A stretch of DNA of 64,000 nucleotides, taken from the NCBI RefSeq assembly GCF_025960875.1, contig NZ_JAODLR010000007.1, positions 124,001 through 188,000 on the forward strand, given 5' to 3'. This DNA is from Crystallibacter permensis (GTDB taxonomy: Bacteria; Actinomycetota; Actinomycetes; Actinomycetales; Micrococcaceae). Below the pieces are notes generated by a model that worked only from the letters and a program-made list of their open reading frames with translations, ran no database searches and was not told the origin of the DNA. The first letter of the stretch is position 1. Each line of letters opens with the position of its first letter. The position numbers were made by a program, and so were the translations under genes. This document shows positions 28,185 through 36,506 of this stretch, in pieces.

Positions 28185-29668
28185 TGACGGACCAAGTGGA
28201 TCAGCGAGTCCAGGATGCCGTCGGTAGCACCGACGTGCCGGACACCACCATTTCCGAAATTCTTGAGAAGAACCCCGAGCTGCACGGCATCGGCAACTAC
28301 GAGTATGGCTGGGCCGATAAGAACGACGCCGGCGCCAACGCACGCCGCGGGCTGAATGAAGAAGTTGTCCGCGACATCTCGGCCAAGAAGAGCGAGCCGC
28401 AGTGGATGCTCGATCTGCGGCTGAAGGGCCTGAAGTACTTCGACCGCAAGCCCATGCCGACCTGGGGTGCGGACCTTTCCGGAATCGACTTCGACAACAT
28501 CAAGTACTTTGTCCGGTCCACCGAAAAGCAGGCCCAGACCTGGGAAGACCTTCCCGAGGACATCCGCAACACTTACGAAAAACTCGGCATTCCCGAGGCC
28601 GAGCGTGAGCGCCTGGTCTCCGGCGTCGCCGCCCAGTACGAGTCCGAGGTTGTCTACCACCAGCTCCGCGAGGACCTCGAAGCCCAGGGCGTCATCTTCC
28701 TGGACACGGACACCGCCCTTAAGGAACACCCGGAGATTTTCGAAGAGTACTTCGGCTCCGTCATCCCGGTCGGCGACAACAAGTTCGCGTCGCTGAACAC
28801 CGCCGTCTGGTCCGGCGGATCCTTCGTCTACGTCCCCAAGGGCGTGCACGTGGAAATCCCGCTGCAGGCCTACTTCCGCATCAACACGGAAAACATGGGG
28901 CAGTTCGAGCGCACGCTGATCATCGCGGACGAGGACTCCTACGTCCACTACATCGAAGGCTGCACCGCCCCGATCTACACGTCGGACTCGCTGCACTCCG
29001 CCGTCGTCGAAATCATCGTGAAGAAGGGCGCACGCGTCCGCTACACGACCATCCAGAACTGGTCCAACAACGTGTACAACCTGGTCACCAAGCGTGCCAT
29101 TGCACACGAGGGCGCCACGATGGAATGGATCGACGGCAACATCGGCTCCAAGGTCACCATGAAGTACCCGGCCGTGTACATGGTCGGCGAACACGCCAAG
29201 GGCGAGACCTTGTCGATCGCCTTCGCCGGCGAGGGTCAGCACCAGGACACCGGTTCCAAAATGGTCCACCTCGCGCCGAACACCTCCAGCGCGATCGTGG
29301 CCAAGTCCGTGGCCCGGGGCGGCGGCCGTTCGGCTTACCGCGGCCTGGTCCAGGTGCGCGAAGGTGCCAAGAACTCGAAGAACAGTGTCGTCTGCGATGC
29401 GCTGCTGGTAGACACCATCTCGCGCTCGGATACGTACCCGTACATCGACGTCCGTGAGGACGACGTGACCATGGGCCACGAGGCAACCGTTTCCCGCGTC
29501 AGCGAAGAGCAGCTGTTCTACCTGATGTCGCGCGGCCTGGCCGAAGACGAAGCCATGGCCATGATCGTGCGCGGCTTTATCGAGCCGATCGCCCGCGAAC
29601 TGCCGATGGAATACGCGCTTGAGCTGAACCGCTTGATCGAACTGCAAATGGAAGGATCCGTAGGTTAA
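28184..29668 (+). CDS. sufB: Fe-S cluster assembly protein SufB
   Basis: The scaffold subunit of the SufBC2D complex on which Fe-S clusters are built. The 494-residue protein contains the [23 protein letters not shown]-terminal block, the central beta-helix core and the C-terminal [13 protein letters not shown] and [25 protein letters not shown] segments. Cys in [10 protein letters not shown] and VVCDALLVD are conserved. Unlike the M. tuberculosis homologue Rv1461 it carries no intein. The start overlaps sufR and the stop overlaps sufD (TAATG). Confidence 0.97.
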   Translation: MTDQVDQRVQDAVGSTDVPDTTISEILEKNPELHGIGNYEYGWADKNDAGANARRGLNEEVVRDISAKKSEPQWMLDLRLKGLKYFDRKPMPTWGADLSGIDFDNIKYFVRSTEKQAQTWEDLPEDIRNTYEKLGIPEAERERLVSGVAAQYESEVVYHQLREDLEAQGVIFLDTDTALKEHPEIFEEYFGSVIPVGDNKFASLNTAVWSGGSFVYVPKGVHVEIPLQAYFRINTENMGQFERTLIIADEDSYVHYIEGCTAPIYTSDSLHSAVVEIIVKKGARVRYTTIQNWSNNVYNLVTKRAIAHEGATMEWIDGNIGSKVTMKYPAVYMVGEHAKGETLSIAFAGEGQHQDTGSKMVHLAPNTSSAIVAKSVARGGGRSAYRGLVQVREGAKNSKNSVVCDALLVDTISRSDTYPYIDVREDDVTMGHEATVSRVSEEQLFYLMSRGLAEDEAMAMIVRGFIEPIARELPMEYALELNRLIELQMEGSVG

Positions 29669-30951
29669 TGACTGAGATCACTGAAAAAGCAAGGATCGGT
29701 GCTCCGGCCATTGATGGCTTCACCGAAGAGGGCGAAAACCTCTCGCCGGCGAACCCGGACAACTCCCCGCTGGCAGGCGCCAGCGCCAAGAGCCACAGCC
29801 ACGGCGGCGGCGTAGGCGTTCCGGACAGCTCCCGAGCCGGCCGGCTGACTTCGTACAAGGTCGAGGATTTCCCTGTCCTGACCGGACGCGAAGAAGACTG
29901 GCGTTTCACCCCGCTCAAGCGGCTGCGTGGACTGCACACCCAGGCGCTGACCGGCGCTGCGCCCTCCGTTGCCGTCACCGGTCCCGAAGGTGCTGAGCGC
30001 CCGGCCGGCATCACGGTGGAAACCGTGGGCCGCGACGACTCCCGCATCGGCAGCGCCGGCATCCCGGAGGACCGCGTATCCGCGGCCGCTTGGGAAGCCT
30101 TCAGCGAAGCCACCGTGGTAACCATCCCGGCCGAGTCCAGCATCGAGACCGCCGTAGGCATCTCGGTGACTGGCAGCAGCAAGGACCCGTCCGCGCAGCA
30201 CATCGTGATTGTCGCGGAGAAATTCTCCAAGGCTGTTGTCGTGCTGGACCACAAGGGCAGTGCCACCGTTTCCCAGAACGTCGAGATCGACGTGCAGGAC
30301 GGTGCAGACCTGACCGTGGTGTCCGTCCAGGAATGGGACGACGACGCCGTCCATGCCTCCTCCCAGCAGGCCAAGGTGGGCCGTGACGCGAAGTTCAAGC
30401 ACGTCGTGGTCAGCCTTGGCGGCGACCTGGTCCGTGTCACGCCGTCCGCACGGCTGAAGCAGACCGGTTCCGAGGTGGAGATGTTCGGCCTGTACTTCGC
30501 CGACGCCGGCCAGCACCTGGAGCAGCGCCTGTTCGTCGACCACGCAGTGCCGAACTGCAAGTCGCGTGTGCTGTACAAGGGTGCCCTGCAGGGCGAGAAC
30601 GCGCACACCGTGTGGGTTGGCGACGTTCTGATCCGCAAGGAAGCCGAAGGAACCGACAGCTACGAGGCCAACCGCAACCTGATCCTCAGCGACGGCGCCC
30701 GGGCGGACTCGGTGCCGAACCTCGAGATTGAGACGGGCCTGATCGAGGGCGCCGGCCATGCCAGCACCACCGGCCGTTTCGACGACGAGCACCTTTTCTA
30801 CCTGATGGCCCGCGGCATCGACGAAAAGACCGCCCGCCGCCTGGTGGTACGCGGCTTCCTGAACGAAATCATCCAGCAGATCAAGGTTCCGGCACTCGAA
30901 GAGCGCCTCACCGACGCTGTTGAGCGGGAACTGGCGGCAGGGAACTTCTGA
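29668..30951 (+). CDS. sufD: Fe-S cluster assembly protein SufD
   Basis: The second beta-helix subunit of SufBC2D, thought to help iron entry. The 427-residue protein has the DWRFTPLKRLRGL N-terminal block, a variable central region, the YKGALQGENAHTVWVGDVLI core, and the DDEHLFYLMARGIDEKTARRLVVRGFLNEI C-terminal block with the conserved His. It is coupled to sufB upstream and overlaps the Rieske gene by one base (TGATG). Confidence 0.96.
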   Translation: MTEITEKARIGAPAIDGFTEEGENLSPANPDNSPLAGASAKSHSHGGGVGVPDSSRAGRLTSYKVEDFPVLTGREEDWRFTPLKRLRGLHTQALTGAAPSVAVTGPEGAERPAGITVETVGRDDSRIGSAGIPEDRVSAAAWEAFSEATVVTIPAESSIETAVGISVTGSSKDPSAQHIVIVAEKFSKAVVVLDHKGSATVSQNVEIDVQDGADLTVVSVQEWDDDAVHASSQQAKVGRDAKFKHVVVSLGGDLVRVTPSARLKQTGSEVEMFGLYFADAGQHLEQRLFVDHAVPNCKSRVLYKGALQGENAHTVWVGDVLIRKEAEGTDSYEANRNLILSDGARADSVPNLEIETGLIEGAGHASTTGRFDDEHLFYLMARGIDEKTARRLVVRGFLNEIIQQIKVPALEERLTDAVERELAAGNF

Positions 30952-31310
30952 TGTCCGAAGCTCCACGCGGCAAACTGGTGTGCAGGGCGTCCGACATCCA
31001 GGTGAAGGCGGCTCTGCGCATCCTGGTCGACGACTATCCGGTCGCCATCGTCCGGGACTCCGAGGGCGGCCTCCATGCGCTGGGGGACACGTGCTCGCAC
31101 GAGGATTATTCCCTGTCCGAGGGCGATGTCGAAGACGGCGCGATCGAATGCTGGGGCCACGGCTCGCAGTTCGACCTGCGCAGCGGCGAACCGCTGAGCC
31201 TGCCGGCCTTCGAACCGGTGCCGGTCTTTGCGCTGGAGCTGGATGGCGACGATGTGTACGTCGACGTCACCACGGTCACCAACGGAGCTCCCGCTCCGGA
31301 TTTGCACTAA
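30951..31310 (+). CDS. Rieske-type [2Fe-2S] ferredoxin in the suf operon
   Basis: A 119-residue single-domain protein with the Rieske ligands CSH (residues 48-50) and CWGH (about 67-70), separated by the usual spacing, as in the small NirD/BphF-like ferredoxins. It overlaps sufD by one base and precedes sufC, so it is part of the operon. It could supply electrons for cluster assembly or be a privileged client. Its role in the Suf machinery is not established. It is often annotated as a non-haem iron oxygenase ferredoxin subunit. Confidence 0.9.
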   Translation: MSEAPRGKLVCRASDIQVKAALRILVDDYPVAIVRDSEGGLHALGDTCSHEDYSLSEGDVEDGAIECWGHGSQFDLRSGEPLSLPAFEPVPVFALELDGDDVYVDVTTVTNGAPAPDLH

Positions 31311-31371
31311 AAAACTTTACTAACTTCACACAGCGGCCGGGCAGAACGGCTGCAGAGGAGAAAGCAGACAG

Positions 31372-32136
31372 ATGTCTACTCTGGAAATCAAGGACCTGCA
31401 CGTCAGCATTGAGACTGAGCAGGGCAACAAGGAAATCCTCAAGGGCGTGTCCCTGACGATCAAGACCGGCGAGATCCACGCCATCATGGGCCCCAACGGT
31501 TCGGGCAAGTCCACGCTGGCCTCCACCATCGCCGGCCACCCGCGCTACATCGTGGACTCCGGTTCCATCACTATGGACGGCGAAAACGTGCTGGAGATGA
31601 GCGTGGACGAGCGCGCCCGCGCCGGTCTCTTCCTGGCCATGCAGTACCCGGTCGAGGTGCCCGGCGTGACCATGACCAACTTCCTGCGCACGGCCAAGAC
31701 TGCCCTGGACGGCGAAGCTCCGAAGCTGCGCACCTGGACCAAGGACGTCAAGGAAGCCATGAGCCAGCTGCGCATCGATGCGGACTTCGCCCAGCGTAAC
31801 GTCAACGAAGGCTTCTCCGGCGGCGAGAAGAAGCGCGTGGAGATCCTGCAGCTCGAACTCTTCAAGCCGAAGTTCGCCGTCATGGACGAAACCGACTCGG
31901 GCCTGGACGTCGACGCGCTGAAGGTTGTCTCCGAAGGCCACAACCGTGTGCACGAAACCGGCGAGATGGGCACCCTGCTCATCACCCACTACACGCGCAT
32001 CCTTCGCTACATCAAGCCTGACTTCGTCCACGTGTTCGTTGACGGACGCATCGCCGAGGAAGGCGGCCCCGAGCTGGCCGACCGCCTGGAAGAAGAAGGC
32101 TACGACCGTTTCCTGCCGACTGCAGCAAAGGCCTGA
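31372..32136 (+). CDS. sufC: Fe-S cluster assembly ATPase SufC
   Basis: An ABC-type ATPase that drives conformational change of SufBC2D. The 254-residue protein has Walker A GPNGSGKSTLASTIAG, the Q-loop region LFLAMQYPVEVPGVT specific to SufC, the signature GFSGGEKKRVEILQ, and Walker B FAVMDETDSGLDVD. The ATG at 31372 has an AGGAGA ribosome-binding site, 61 bases after the Rieske gene. That gap is the largest in the operon but shows no clear promoter or terminator. Confidence 0.97.
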   Translation: MSTLEIKDLHVSIETEQGNKEILKGVSLTIKTGEIHAIMGPNGSGKSTLASTIAGHPRYIVDSGSITMDGENVLEMSVDERARAGLFLAMQYPVEVPGVTMTNFLRTAKTALDGEAPKLRTWTKDVKEAMSQLRIDADFAQRNVNEGFSGGEKKRVEILQLELFKPKFAVMDETDSGLDVDALKVVSEGHNRVHETGEMGTLLITHYTRILRYIKPDFVHVFVDGRIAEEGGPELADRLEEEGYDRFLPTAAKA

Positions 32137-32138
32137 TC

Positions 32139-32468
32139 ATGACCGAAGCCAACATTTCGCAGACCTCTCTCGAGGATGTTGAAGAGGCCCTGAAAGACGT
32201 CATTGACCCGGAACTCGGCGTCAATATCGTCGACCTGGGCCTGCTCTACGGACTGAAGTACGCCGAGGACGGCGCCCTGCTGATCGATATGACACTGACC
32301 ACGGCTGCCTGCCCGCTGACAGATGTCATCGAAGAGCAGACTGCCCAGGCGCTGGACGGTGTTGTCGATGACTGGCGCTTGAACTGGGTATGGATGCCGC
32401 CGTGGGGTCCGGAAAAGATTACCGACGACGGCCGCGACCAGATGCGCGCGCTCGGCTTCAACATCTAA
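32139..32468 (+). CDS. sufT: SufT/MIP18-family Fe-S maturation protein
   Basis: A 109-residue DUF59 protein. It has VIDPELGVNIVDLGLLYGL and the conserved Cys in TLTTAACPLTDVIEEQ, the proposed Fe-S or iron ligand. SufT-type proteins help mature Fe-S enzymes under high demand in Firmicutes and mycobacteria. It begins two bases after sufC and ends the operon. In mycobacteria csd (sufS) and sufU precede this gene, but both are missing here. Confidence 0.92.
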   Translation: MTEANISQTSLEDVEEALKDVIDPELGVNIVDLGLLYGLKYAEDGALLIDMTLTTAACPLTDVIEEQTAQALDGVVDDWRLNWVWMPPWGPEKITDDGRDQMRALGFNI

Positions 32469-32520
32469 CCAGCCTCATTCCTGATGGGCGGACTTCCCTG
32501 CAGAAGTGCGCACCGACAGT

Positions 32521-32550
32521 GGGCCGGGAACCGGAAACGGGACCCGGCCC
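32521..32550 (+). terminator. Hairpin terminating the suf operon
   Basis: GGGCCGGG (32521-32528) pairs perfectly with CCCGGCCC (32543-32550). An inner CCG-GAAA-CGG extends the stem, and TGGCCGTTTAA follows. It lies 53 bases after sufT and before the next promoter. Confidence 0.6.
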
Positions 32551-32587
32551 TGGCCGTTTAATCCCCCCGCTGGCGAAGCTTCGGCGC

Positions 32588-32593
32588 TAGCAT
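32588..32593 (+). promoter_or_regulatory. -10 box implying a leaderless transcript for the Pr6Pr membrane gene
   Basis: TAGCAT fits TANNNT and ends seven bases before the ATG at 32601. No ribosome-binding site lies between, so transcription probably starts at or next to the initiation codon. Confidence 0.5.
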
Positions 32594-32600
32594 CAACCTT

Positions 32601-33383
32601 ATGGGTGAAGTCGCCGTGACCAGGTCCGCCAGCGGGCGGTACGACGAAGTTTTCGTGGCACGCATTTACCACGGGGTGGTGGCGCTGGCCGCCGTCCTTG
32701 GCCTGGTGCTTCAGGTCATCGCCATGCTCGAATCGCCCGCCTACGCCCTTGAACCGGCCCACTTGTGGTGGAACTATCTGGGCTACTTCAGTGTCCAGGC
32801 CAGTGTGCTGGTCTTCATTGTCTCCCTGAGCCTGCTGATGGACTCTGCCCGCGAGGCGGGTCCGGTCTGGCGAGCGGTGCGCGCGGTCTCTCTGATAGCC
32901 GTCCTGCTCGTATTCCTGTTCCAGTTCACGGCGTTCCGGGGACTGCCGGACTTCACCGCGCTCAGCAGCACGGCGGTAATGGCGGACCGGATGTTGAACT
33001 ATGCGGTCCCGGTGCTGACGGTGACCGGCTGGCTCATCTTCGGGCCGCGCCCACGGATCAGCCTGCAGACCATCGTCTGGTCGTTGGTGTATCCCGCAGC
33101 CTGGCTCATTGGTAGCCTGATCCGCGGCGCCGCCACCGGCTGGTACCCCTATCCTCCGTTCGACGCCGGGGCCAACCCGCTTGCCGCCGTCGTTGTTAAT
33201 AGCCTGTTGCTGCTGCTGATCTGGCTGGGGTCCGGGTTCCTCTTTCTGCTCCTCGACGTTCGGATGGGACGGGAGCCGGACGGCTACCTCCCGGGCTTTG
33301 GTCCCGACGATGGTTCGGGCCCTAACGATGACGGCGTTACCGACAGCAGGAAGAGTGGGCCAGGCGAGCCGTCGGCGGGCTGA
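32601..33383 (+). CDS. Pr6Pr family integral membrane protein
   Basis: A 260-residue membrane protein with six or seven hydrophobic helices. It resembles the Pr6Pr (FAR-17a/AIG1-like) family through the HLWWNYLGYFSVQASVLVF, LNYAVPVLTVTGWLIFGPR and WLIGSLIRGAATGWYPYPPFD segments. The C-terminal 35 residues are acidic and polar, probably cytoplasmic. Function is unknown. It appears to be a single-gene unit with a leaderless start and ends five bases from the convergent ypfJ. Confidence 0.75.
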   Translation: MGEVAVTRSASGRYDEVFVARIYHGVVALAAVLGLVLQVIAMLESPAYALEPAHLWWNYLGYFSVQASVLVFIVSLSLLMDSAREAGPVWRAVRAVSLIAVLLVFLFQFTAFRGLPDFTALSSTAVMADRMLNYAVPVLTVTGWLIFGPRPRISLQTIVWSLVYPAAWLIGSLIRGAATGWYPYPPFDAGANPLAAVVVNSLLLLLIWLGSGFLFLLLDVRMGREPDGYLPGFGPDDGSGPNDDGVTDSRKSGPGEPSAG

Positions 33384-33388
33384 AGCTG

Positions 33389-34294
33389 CTACGAGGGGTT
33401 GTCCAGATCGGTGGAGCCGAAGGTATCGCACTGCGCCGGATCGCCGGTCTCGTAGCCCTGGACAAACCACGCCTGCCGCTGCTCGCTCGAACCGTGCGTA
33501 AAGGTGTGGGGGTTGACCTGGCCGGTGCTGGCTTGTTGGATCCGGTCATCGCCGACGGCGGCAGCCGCCGAAAGCGCGTCCCGGAGGTCGTCCCGGCCGA
33601 TGGGCTGCATGAAAGGCCGGCCGGTCGTCTCATCGATCTGCTCGGTGGCGTTACCGGCCCAGACACCGGCATAGCAGTCTGCCTGAAGCTCGACCCTGAC
33701 GGCACCGGAGGCGGCTCCTTGCGGATCCTGCTGAGAGTAATTGATGGCTCCGGTCAGGTTCTGGATGTGGTGTCCGAACTCGTGCGCCACCACGTATTCT
33801 TCCGCCAGCGGGCCCTCGGTTGCGCCCAACCGGTCGGTCAGCTGGTCGAAGAAGCCCGTGTCGAAATAGGCAGTGGTATCGGCAGGGCAGTAAAACGGTC
33901 CGACGGCGCTGGAAGCCGTGCCGCAGCCGGTACTGACCTGACCGTCAAACAGCACTACGGACGGCCGTGGATACGTCATGTTGAACCGGGGAAGCTCCTC
34001 GCCCCAGAACCGGTTGAGGCTGTTGACCGTGCCCACTACCCGGCAATCGCGGCGCGTGTTGGCATCCTGACCGGTCTCACACTGGGCCGCGATACTGTCC
34101 GGCCCAGTGGCCTCCTGCTGCACTGAAGTTCCGGAGCCGAGTCCGAGCCCCTGCAGCAGCTCCGGCGGAACCCCCAGCAGCGAGGCGATGAGCACCACCA
34201 ATCCGCCGCCTCCGATGGCGATCTTGCCACCCATGCCACCGCGCCGGTCCTGGACCTGGGACGTGTCCAGCCGGGAGCCCTGATCGAAACTCAT
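33389..34294 (-). CDS. ypfJ: Neutral zinc metallopeptidase, YpfJ family
   Basis: A 301-residue membrane-anchored predicted protease. The N terminus is charged, with one transmembrane helix near residues 22-44 (GGKIAIGGGGLVVLIASLLG). The extracellular catalytic domain carries the zinc motif VVAHEFGHHIQN and a later Glu/Asp-rich VELQADCYAG segment that supplies the third ligand. The frame extends 32 codons upstream, but the -10 at 34301-34306 and homology favour the ATG at 34294. Substrates are unknown. Confidence 0.88.
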   Translation of the reverse strand: MSFDQGSRLDTSQVQDRRGGMGGKIAIGGGGLVVLIASLLGVPPELLQGLGLGSGTSVQQEATGPDSIAAQCETGQDANTRRDCRVVGTVNSLNRFWGEELPRFNMTYPRPSVVLFDGQVSTGCGTASSAVGPFYCPADTTAYFDTGFFDQLTDRLGATEGPLAEEYVVAHEFGHHIQNLTGAINYSQQDPQGAASGAVRVELQADCYAGVWAGNATEQIDETTGRPFMQPIGRDDLRDALSAAAAVGDDRIQQASTGQVNPHTFTHGSSEQRQAWFVQGYETGDPAQCDTFGSTDLDNPS

Positions 34295-34300
34295 GGGCTT

Positions 34301-34306
34301 AGAATA
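34301..34306 (-). promoter_or_regulatory. -10 box implying a leaderless ypfJ transcript
   Basis: On the minus strand TATTCT lies six bases before the ATG at 34294. It fits TANNNT with the spacing of leaderless actinobacterial starts. It sits in the 37-bp gap after ecfT and would free ypfJ from the bioY-ecf operon. Confidence 0.5.
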
Positions 34307-34331
34307 GCGCCGCCGGCCACCGGTGGAGGCG

Positions 34332-34955
34332 CTATTGCTCCTTTTCCCCGAGTCCGCGTGCGGCCAGGGCGTCTCCGGTCTGCCGGGCATACGCCACCGC
34401 GCCGATGATGACGGGCTGCACGATGGCGCGCGGGGAAGAGCCTAGCCCGCGGGCCTTGGCCGCATCCCGGACGTCGTGCAGTGACCCGAGCAGGTACGGG
34501 ATGCTCCGCAGCATCAAGGAGATGGTCAGGGCGAAACGCTCGGGATCGGCGCCGAACCGTTGCAAGGGGGAGACGGCCGCAACCAGCCCGTCGAGCAGCC
34601 GCTGGGTCTCGGTGGTGGAGGTCAGCAGATTGGCCGCATAGATGCAGGTCAGCAGGGCCGCTACCACAGCCAGGGCCCCGGCCGGCGAGTCGACCCACCA
34701 GCGGTAGGCGACCACCACGAGCAGGAAGAGCCACATGGCGCGCAGCGGCGTCACCAGTTTCCGGACCGGAAGGCCCGCGGCTACATGAAGGACAACGACG
34801 ACGGCCAGAACCGCCGTGCGGGGGAGGGCGCCGGGGAGGGACAGCACCGTGATGCCGGCCGCGGCCAGCAGCAGGAACTTCAGCAGCAGCGGCGCCCGGT
34901 GCAGCCAGCTGCGCCCCGGTACATAGGCGCTGATCAGGTGGGCACGCCCTCTCAC
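34332..34955 (-). CDS. bioN: ECF transporter T component (BioN/EcfT)
   Basis: The energy-coupling membrane subunit of the biotin importer, linking the ATPase to the substrate-binding S component. The 207-residue protein has four or five hydrophobic helices and the two Ala-Arg-Gly coupling motifs (DAAKARGLG and AARGLGE) of the CbiQ/EcfT family. The GTG start overlaps the ecfA stop by four bases (GTGA). The gene order bioY-ecfA-ecfT is that of dedicated BioYMN systems. Confidence 0.9.
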   Translation of the reverse strand: MRGRAHLISAYVPGRSWLHRAPLLLKFLLLAAAGITVLSLPGALPRTAVLAVVVVLHVAAGLPVRKLVTPLRAMWLFLLVVVAYRWWVDSPAGALAVVAALLTCIYAANLLTSTTETQRLLDGLVAAVSPLQRFGADPERFALTISLMLRSIPYLLGSLHDVRDAAKARGLGSSPRAIVQPVIIGAVAYARQTGDALAARGLGEKEQ

Positions 34956-35659
34956 GGCATCCGCTCCCGGATGCCGGCGCAGAGTTTGCGGTAGTAGTCC
35001 ACGGCGGCGGGCGGATCGCCGTCGTAAATCACTGTGCCTGAGTCCACGACGAGGGTTCGTTCACTGTCCAGGGCCAGTTCCAGGTCGTGGGTGGCCAGGA
35101 TGACCTGCTGCGGTAGCGAGGCAAGCCGGCCCCGCAGCAGCAGCGTGTTCTTCAGGTCAAGCAGGGTGGAGGGCTCGTCCAGCACCAGGACATCCGGATC
35201 CACCGCCAGCACGCTGGCCAGGGCGGCCAGCTGACGCTCCCCGCCGGAGAGCTGGTAGATGCTCTGGTCAGCCAGGGCGGCGAGGCCGAAGCCGGTCAGG
35301 ATTTCCATTGCCGCGTTCCGGCGGTCGGTACGGTTGCGGTGGGTCCGCCGCAGCGACAGCTCGACGTCTTCGAGCGGCGTGGGCATGACCAGCTGGGACA
35401 GAGGGTCGGTGAAGACAAAAGCGACTTTCCGCCGTACCGCCGTCCCGTGCTTTGCTGTATCGCGGCCGTCCACGTCCACGGTTCCGGTGTCGGGGAGGAC
35501 CAGGCCGTTGATCAATTTAAGCAGGGTTGATTTACCGGAGCCGTTGGCGCCGATGATGCTGATGCGCTGTTCCCCGAGCGCCAGCTGCGGCACGGACAGG
35601 ATCGGTGCTGCGTCTTCGGCGAAGTCGGGACGGACCAGGACGTCGCGGAACTTGATCAT
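34952..35659 (-). CDS. bioM: ECF transporter ATP-binding protein (BioM/EcfA)
   Basis: The ATPase of the biotin importer. The 235-residue protein has Walker A IIGANGSGKSTLLKLINGL, Q-loop FTDPLSQLVMPT, signature YQLSGGERQLAALASV, Walker B DVLVLDEPSTLLD, and the H-loop ATHDLEL. The frame is open 41 codons upstream, but MIKFRDVLVRP at 35659 is the homologous start and lies one base after the bioY stop. A single ATPase gene indicates a homodimeric EcfA, as in BioYMN. Confidence 0.91.
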   Translation of the reverse strand: MIKFRDVLVRPDFAEDAAPILSVPQLALGEQRISIIGANGSGKSTLLKLINGLVLPDTGTVDVDGRDTAKHGTAVRRKVAFVFTDPLSQLVMPTPLEDVELSLRRTHRNRTDRRNAAMEILTGFGLAALADQSIYQLSGGERQLAALASVLAVDPDVLVLDEPSTLLDLKNTLLLRGRLASLPQQVILATHDLELALDSERTLVVDSGTVIYDGDPPAAVDYYRKLCAGIRERMP

Positions 35660-35660
35660 C

Positions 35661-36323
35661 TCAGCGTGGCCGGCGAAGCAGATCAGGGAAGGCTTTGTGG
35701 ATACCGACGGCGATCGCAGCAGCCGCGGCGTTCTTGACCAGATCCCCGGGGACGAACGGCAGGTCGGCAACCAGCGCAGCACCGAAGGCCAGTTGCCCGT
35801 TGAGCATCATGCCTGCAATCCCGCACAGATGCGTCAGGACGGTGCCGGCGGTCGCAGCCGCGAACAGCCAGAGCGTGGTCAGCGTGGTCAGCTTGCGGAC
35901 CCGCCGGAGCGCCGGCCGCGCCAGCACCCCGATCAGTGCAGCGGCGAAGGGGAAGGAAAGCAGGTAGCCGGCGGAACCCATCGCCAGCACGCCCAGACCG
36001 CCCTGGTAGCCGGCGAAAATGGGCAGGCCGACAAGGCCAAGCAGCACATACAGTCCCACCGCGGCGAACGCGCGGGCAGCGCCGAGGACCAGTCCGGCCA
36101 AGGCAACCACCATGGTCTGGAGCGTTATGGGCACACCGAGGATATTGCCGGCCGGGATCGGGGGAACCGCGATCGATGCGGCGGTCAGCGCCGCAAAGAC
36201 GCCGATGAGGGCCAGGTCGGTGCCGTTCCAGGAACGGCGCCGCGGCGCGTTTCCGGCGGCGGGGGAGCCGCCGACGACGTCGGAGGCAACAAGGTTCCGG
36301 TTGTGGGCGGACTGCTTCGGCAT
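35661..36323 (-). CDS. bioY: Biotin transporter S component BioY
   Basis: The substrate-capturing membrane subunit for biotin uptake. The 220-residue protein has six hydrophobic helices with the family motifs VPITLQTMVVALAGLVLGAA, GLVGLPIFAGYQGGLGVLAMGSAGYLLSFP, and the ending DLVKNAAAAAIAVGIHKAFP. An N-terminal polar extension of about 35 residues precedes the first helix. The ATG at 36323 has an AAGGAG ribosome-binding site. No biotin synthesis gene is nearby and no BioQ-like operator was recognised upstream. Confidence 0.92.
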   Translation of the reverse strand: MPKQSAHNRNLVASDVVGGSPAAGNAPRRRSWNGTDLALIGVFAALTAASIAVPPIPAGNILGVPITLQTMVVALAGLVLGAARAFAAVGLYVLLGLVGLPIFAGYQGGLGVLAMGSAGYLLSFPFAAALIGVLARPALRRVRKLTTLTTLWLFAAATAGTVLTHLCGIAGMMLNGQLAFGAALVADLPFVPGDLVKNAAAAAIAVGIHKAFPDLLRRPR

Positions 36324-36432
36324 CGAAAGCTCCTTCTATGGCATGGGGACAACATGTCTACCCCAACTACCGAGAATAGCGCCTGCGGGGCAGCCTGCGT
36401 TTGTAGGTTTCCTTCGAAGTCATACGGGCCGG

Positions 36433-36438
36433 TAGACT
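36433..36438 (+). promoter_or_regulatory. Candidate -10 box for the ABC-F gene
   Basis: TAGACT lies 68 bases before the GTG start, giving a leader of about 60 bases. The leader contains a 9-bp direct repeat, TATTCCCTT, at 36473-36481 and 36483-36491. Confidence 0.4.
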
Positions 36439-36506
36439 GGAAAGGCTGATTTCTACAGCATCTTGTACTGCGTATTCCCTTATATTCCCTTGAAGAGGTC
36501 CTACCT

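Noticed and set aside
28184-29668. Possible intein in SufB
   Set aside because: The M. tuberculosis homologue contains one, but this protein has the normal uninterrupted length and sequence.
34952-35782. Longer ecfA beginning 41 codons upstream inside bioY
   Set aside because: The extension is arginine- and serine-rich, encoded out of frame within bioY, and unlike other EcfA proteins, which start at MIKF.
36324-36506. Biotin-responsive operator (BioQ or BirA type) upstream of bioY
   Set aside because: No convincing inverted repeat resembling known sites was found in the divergent region.
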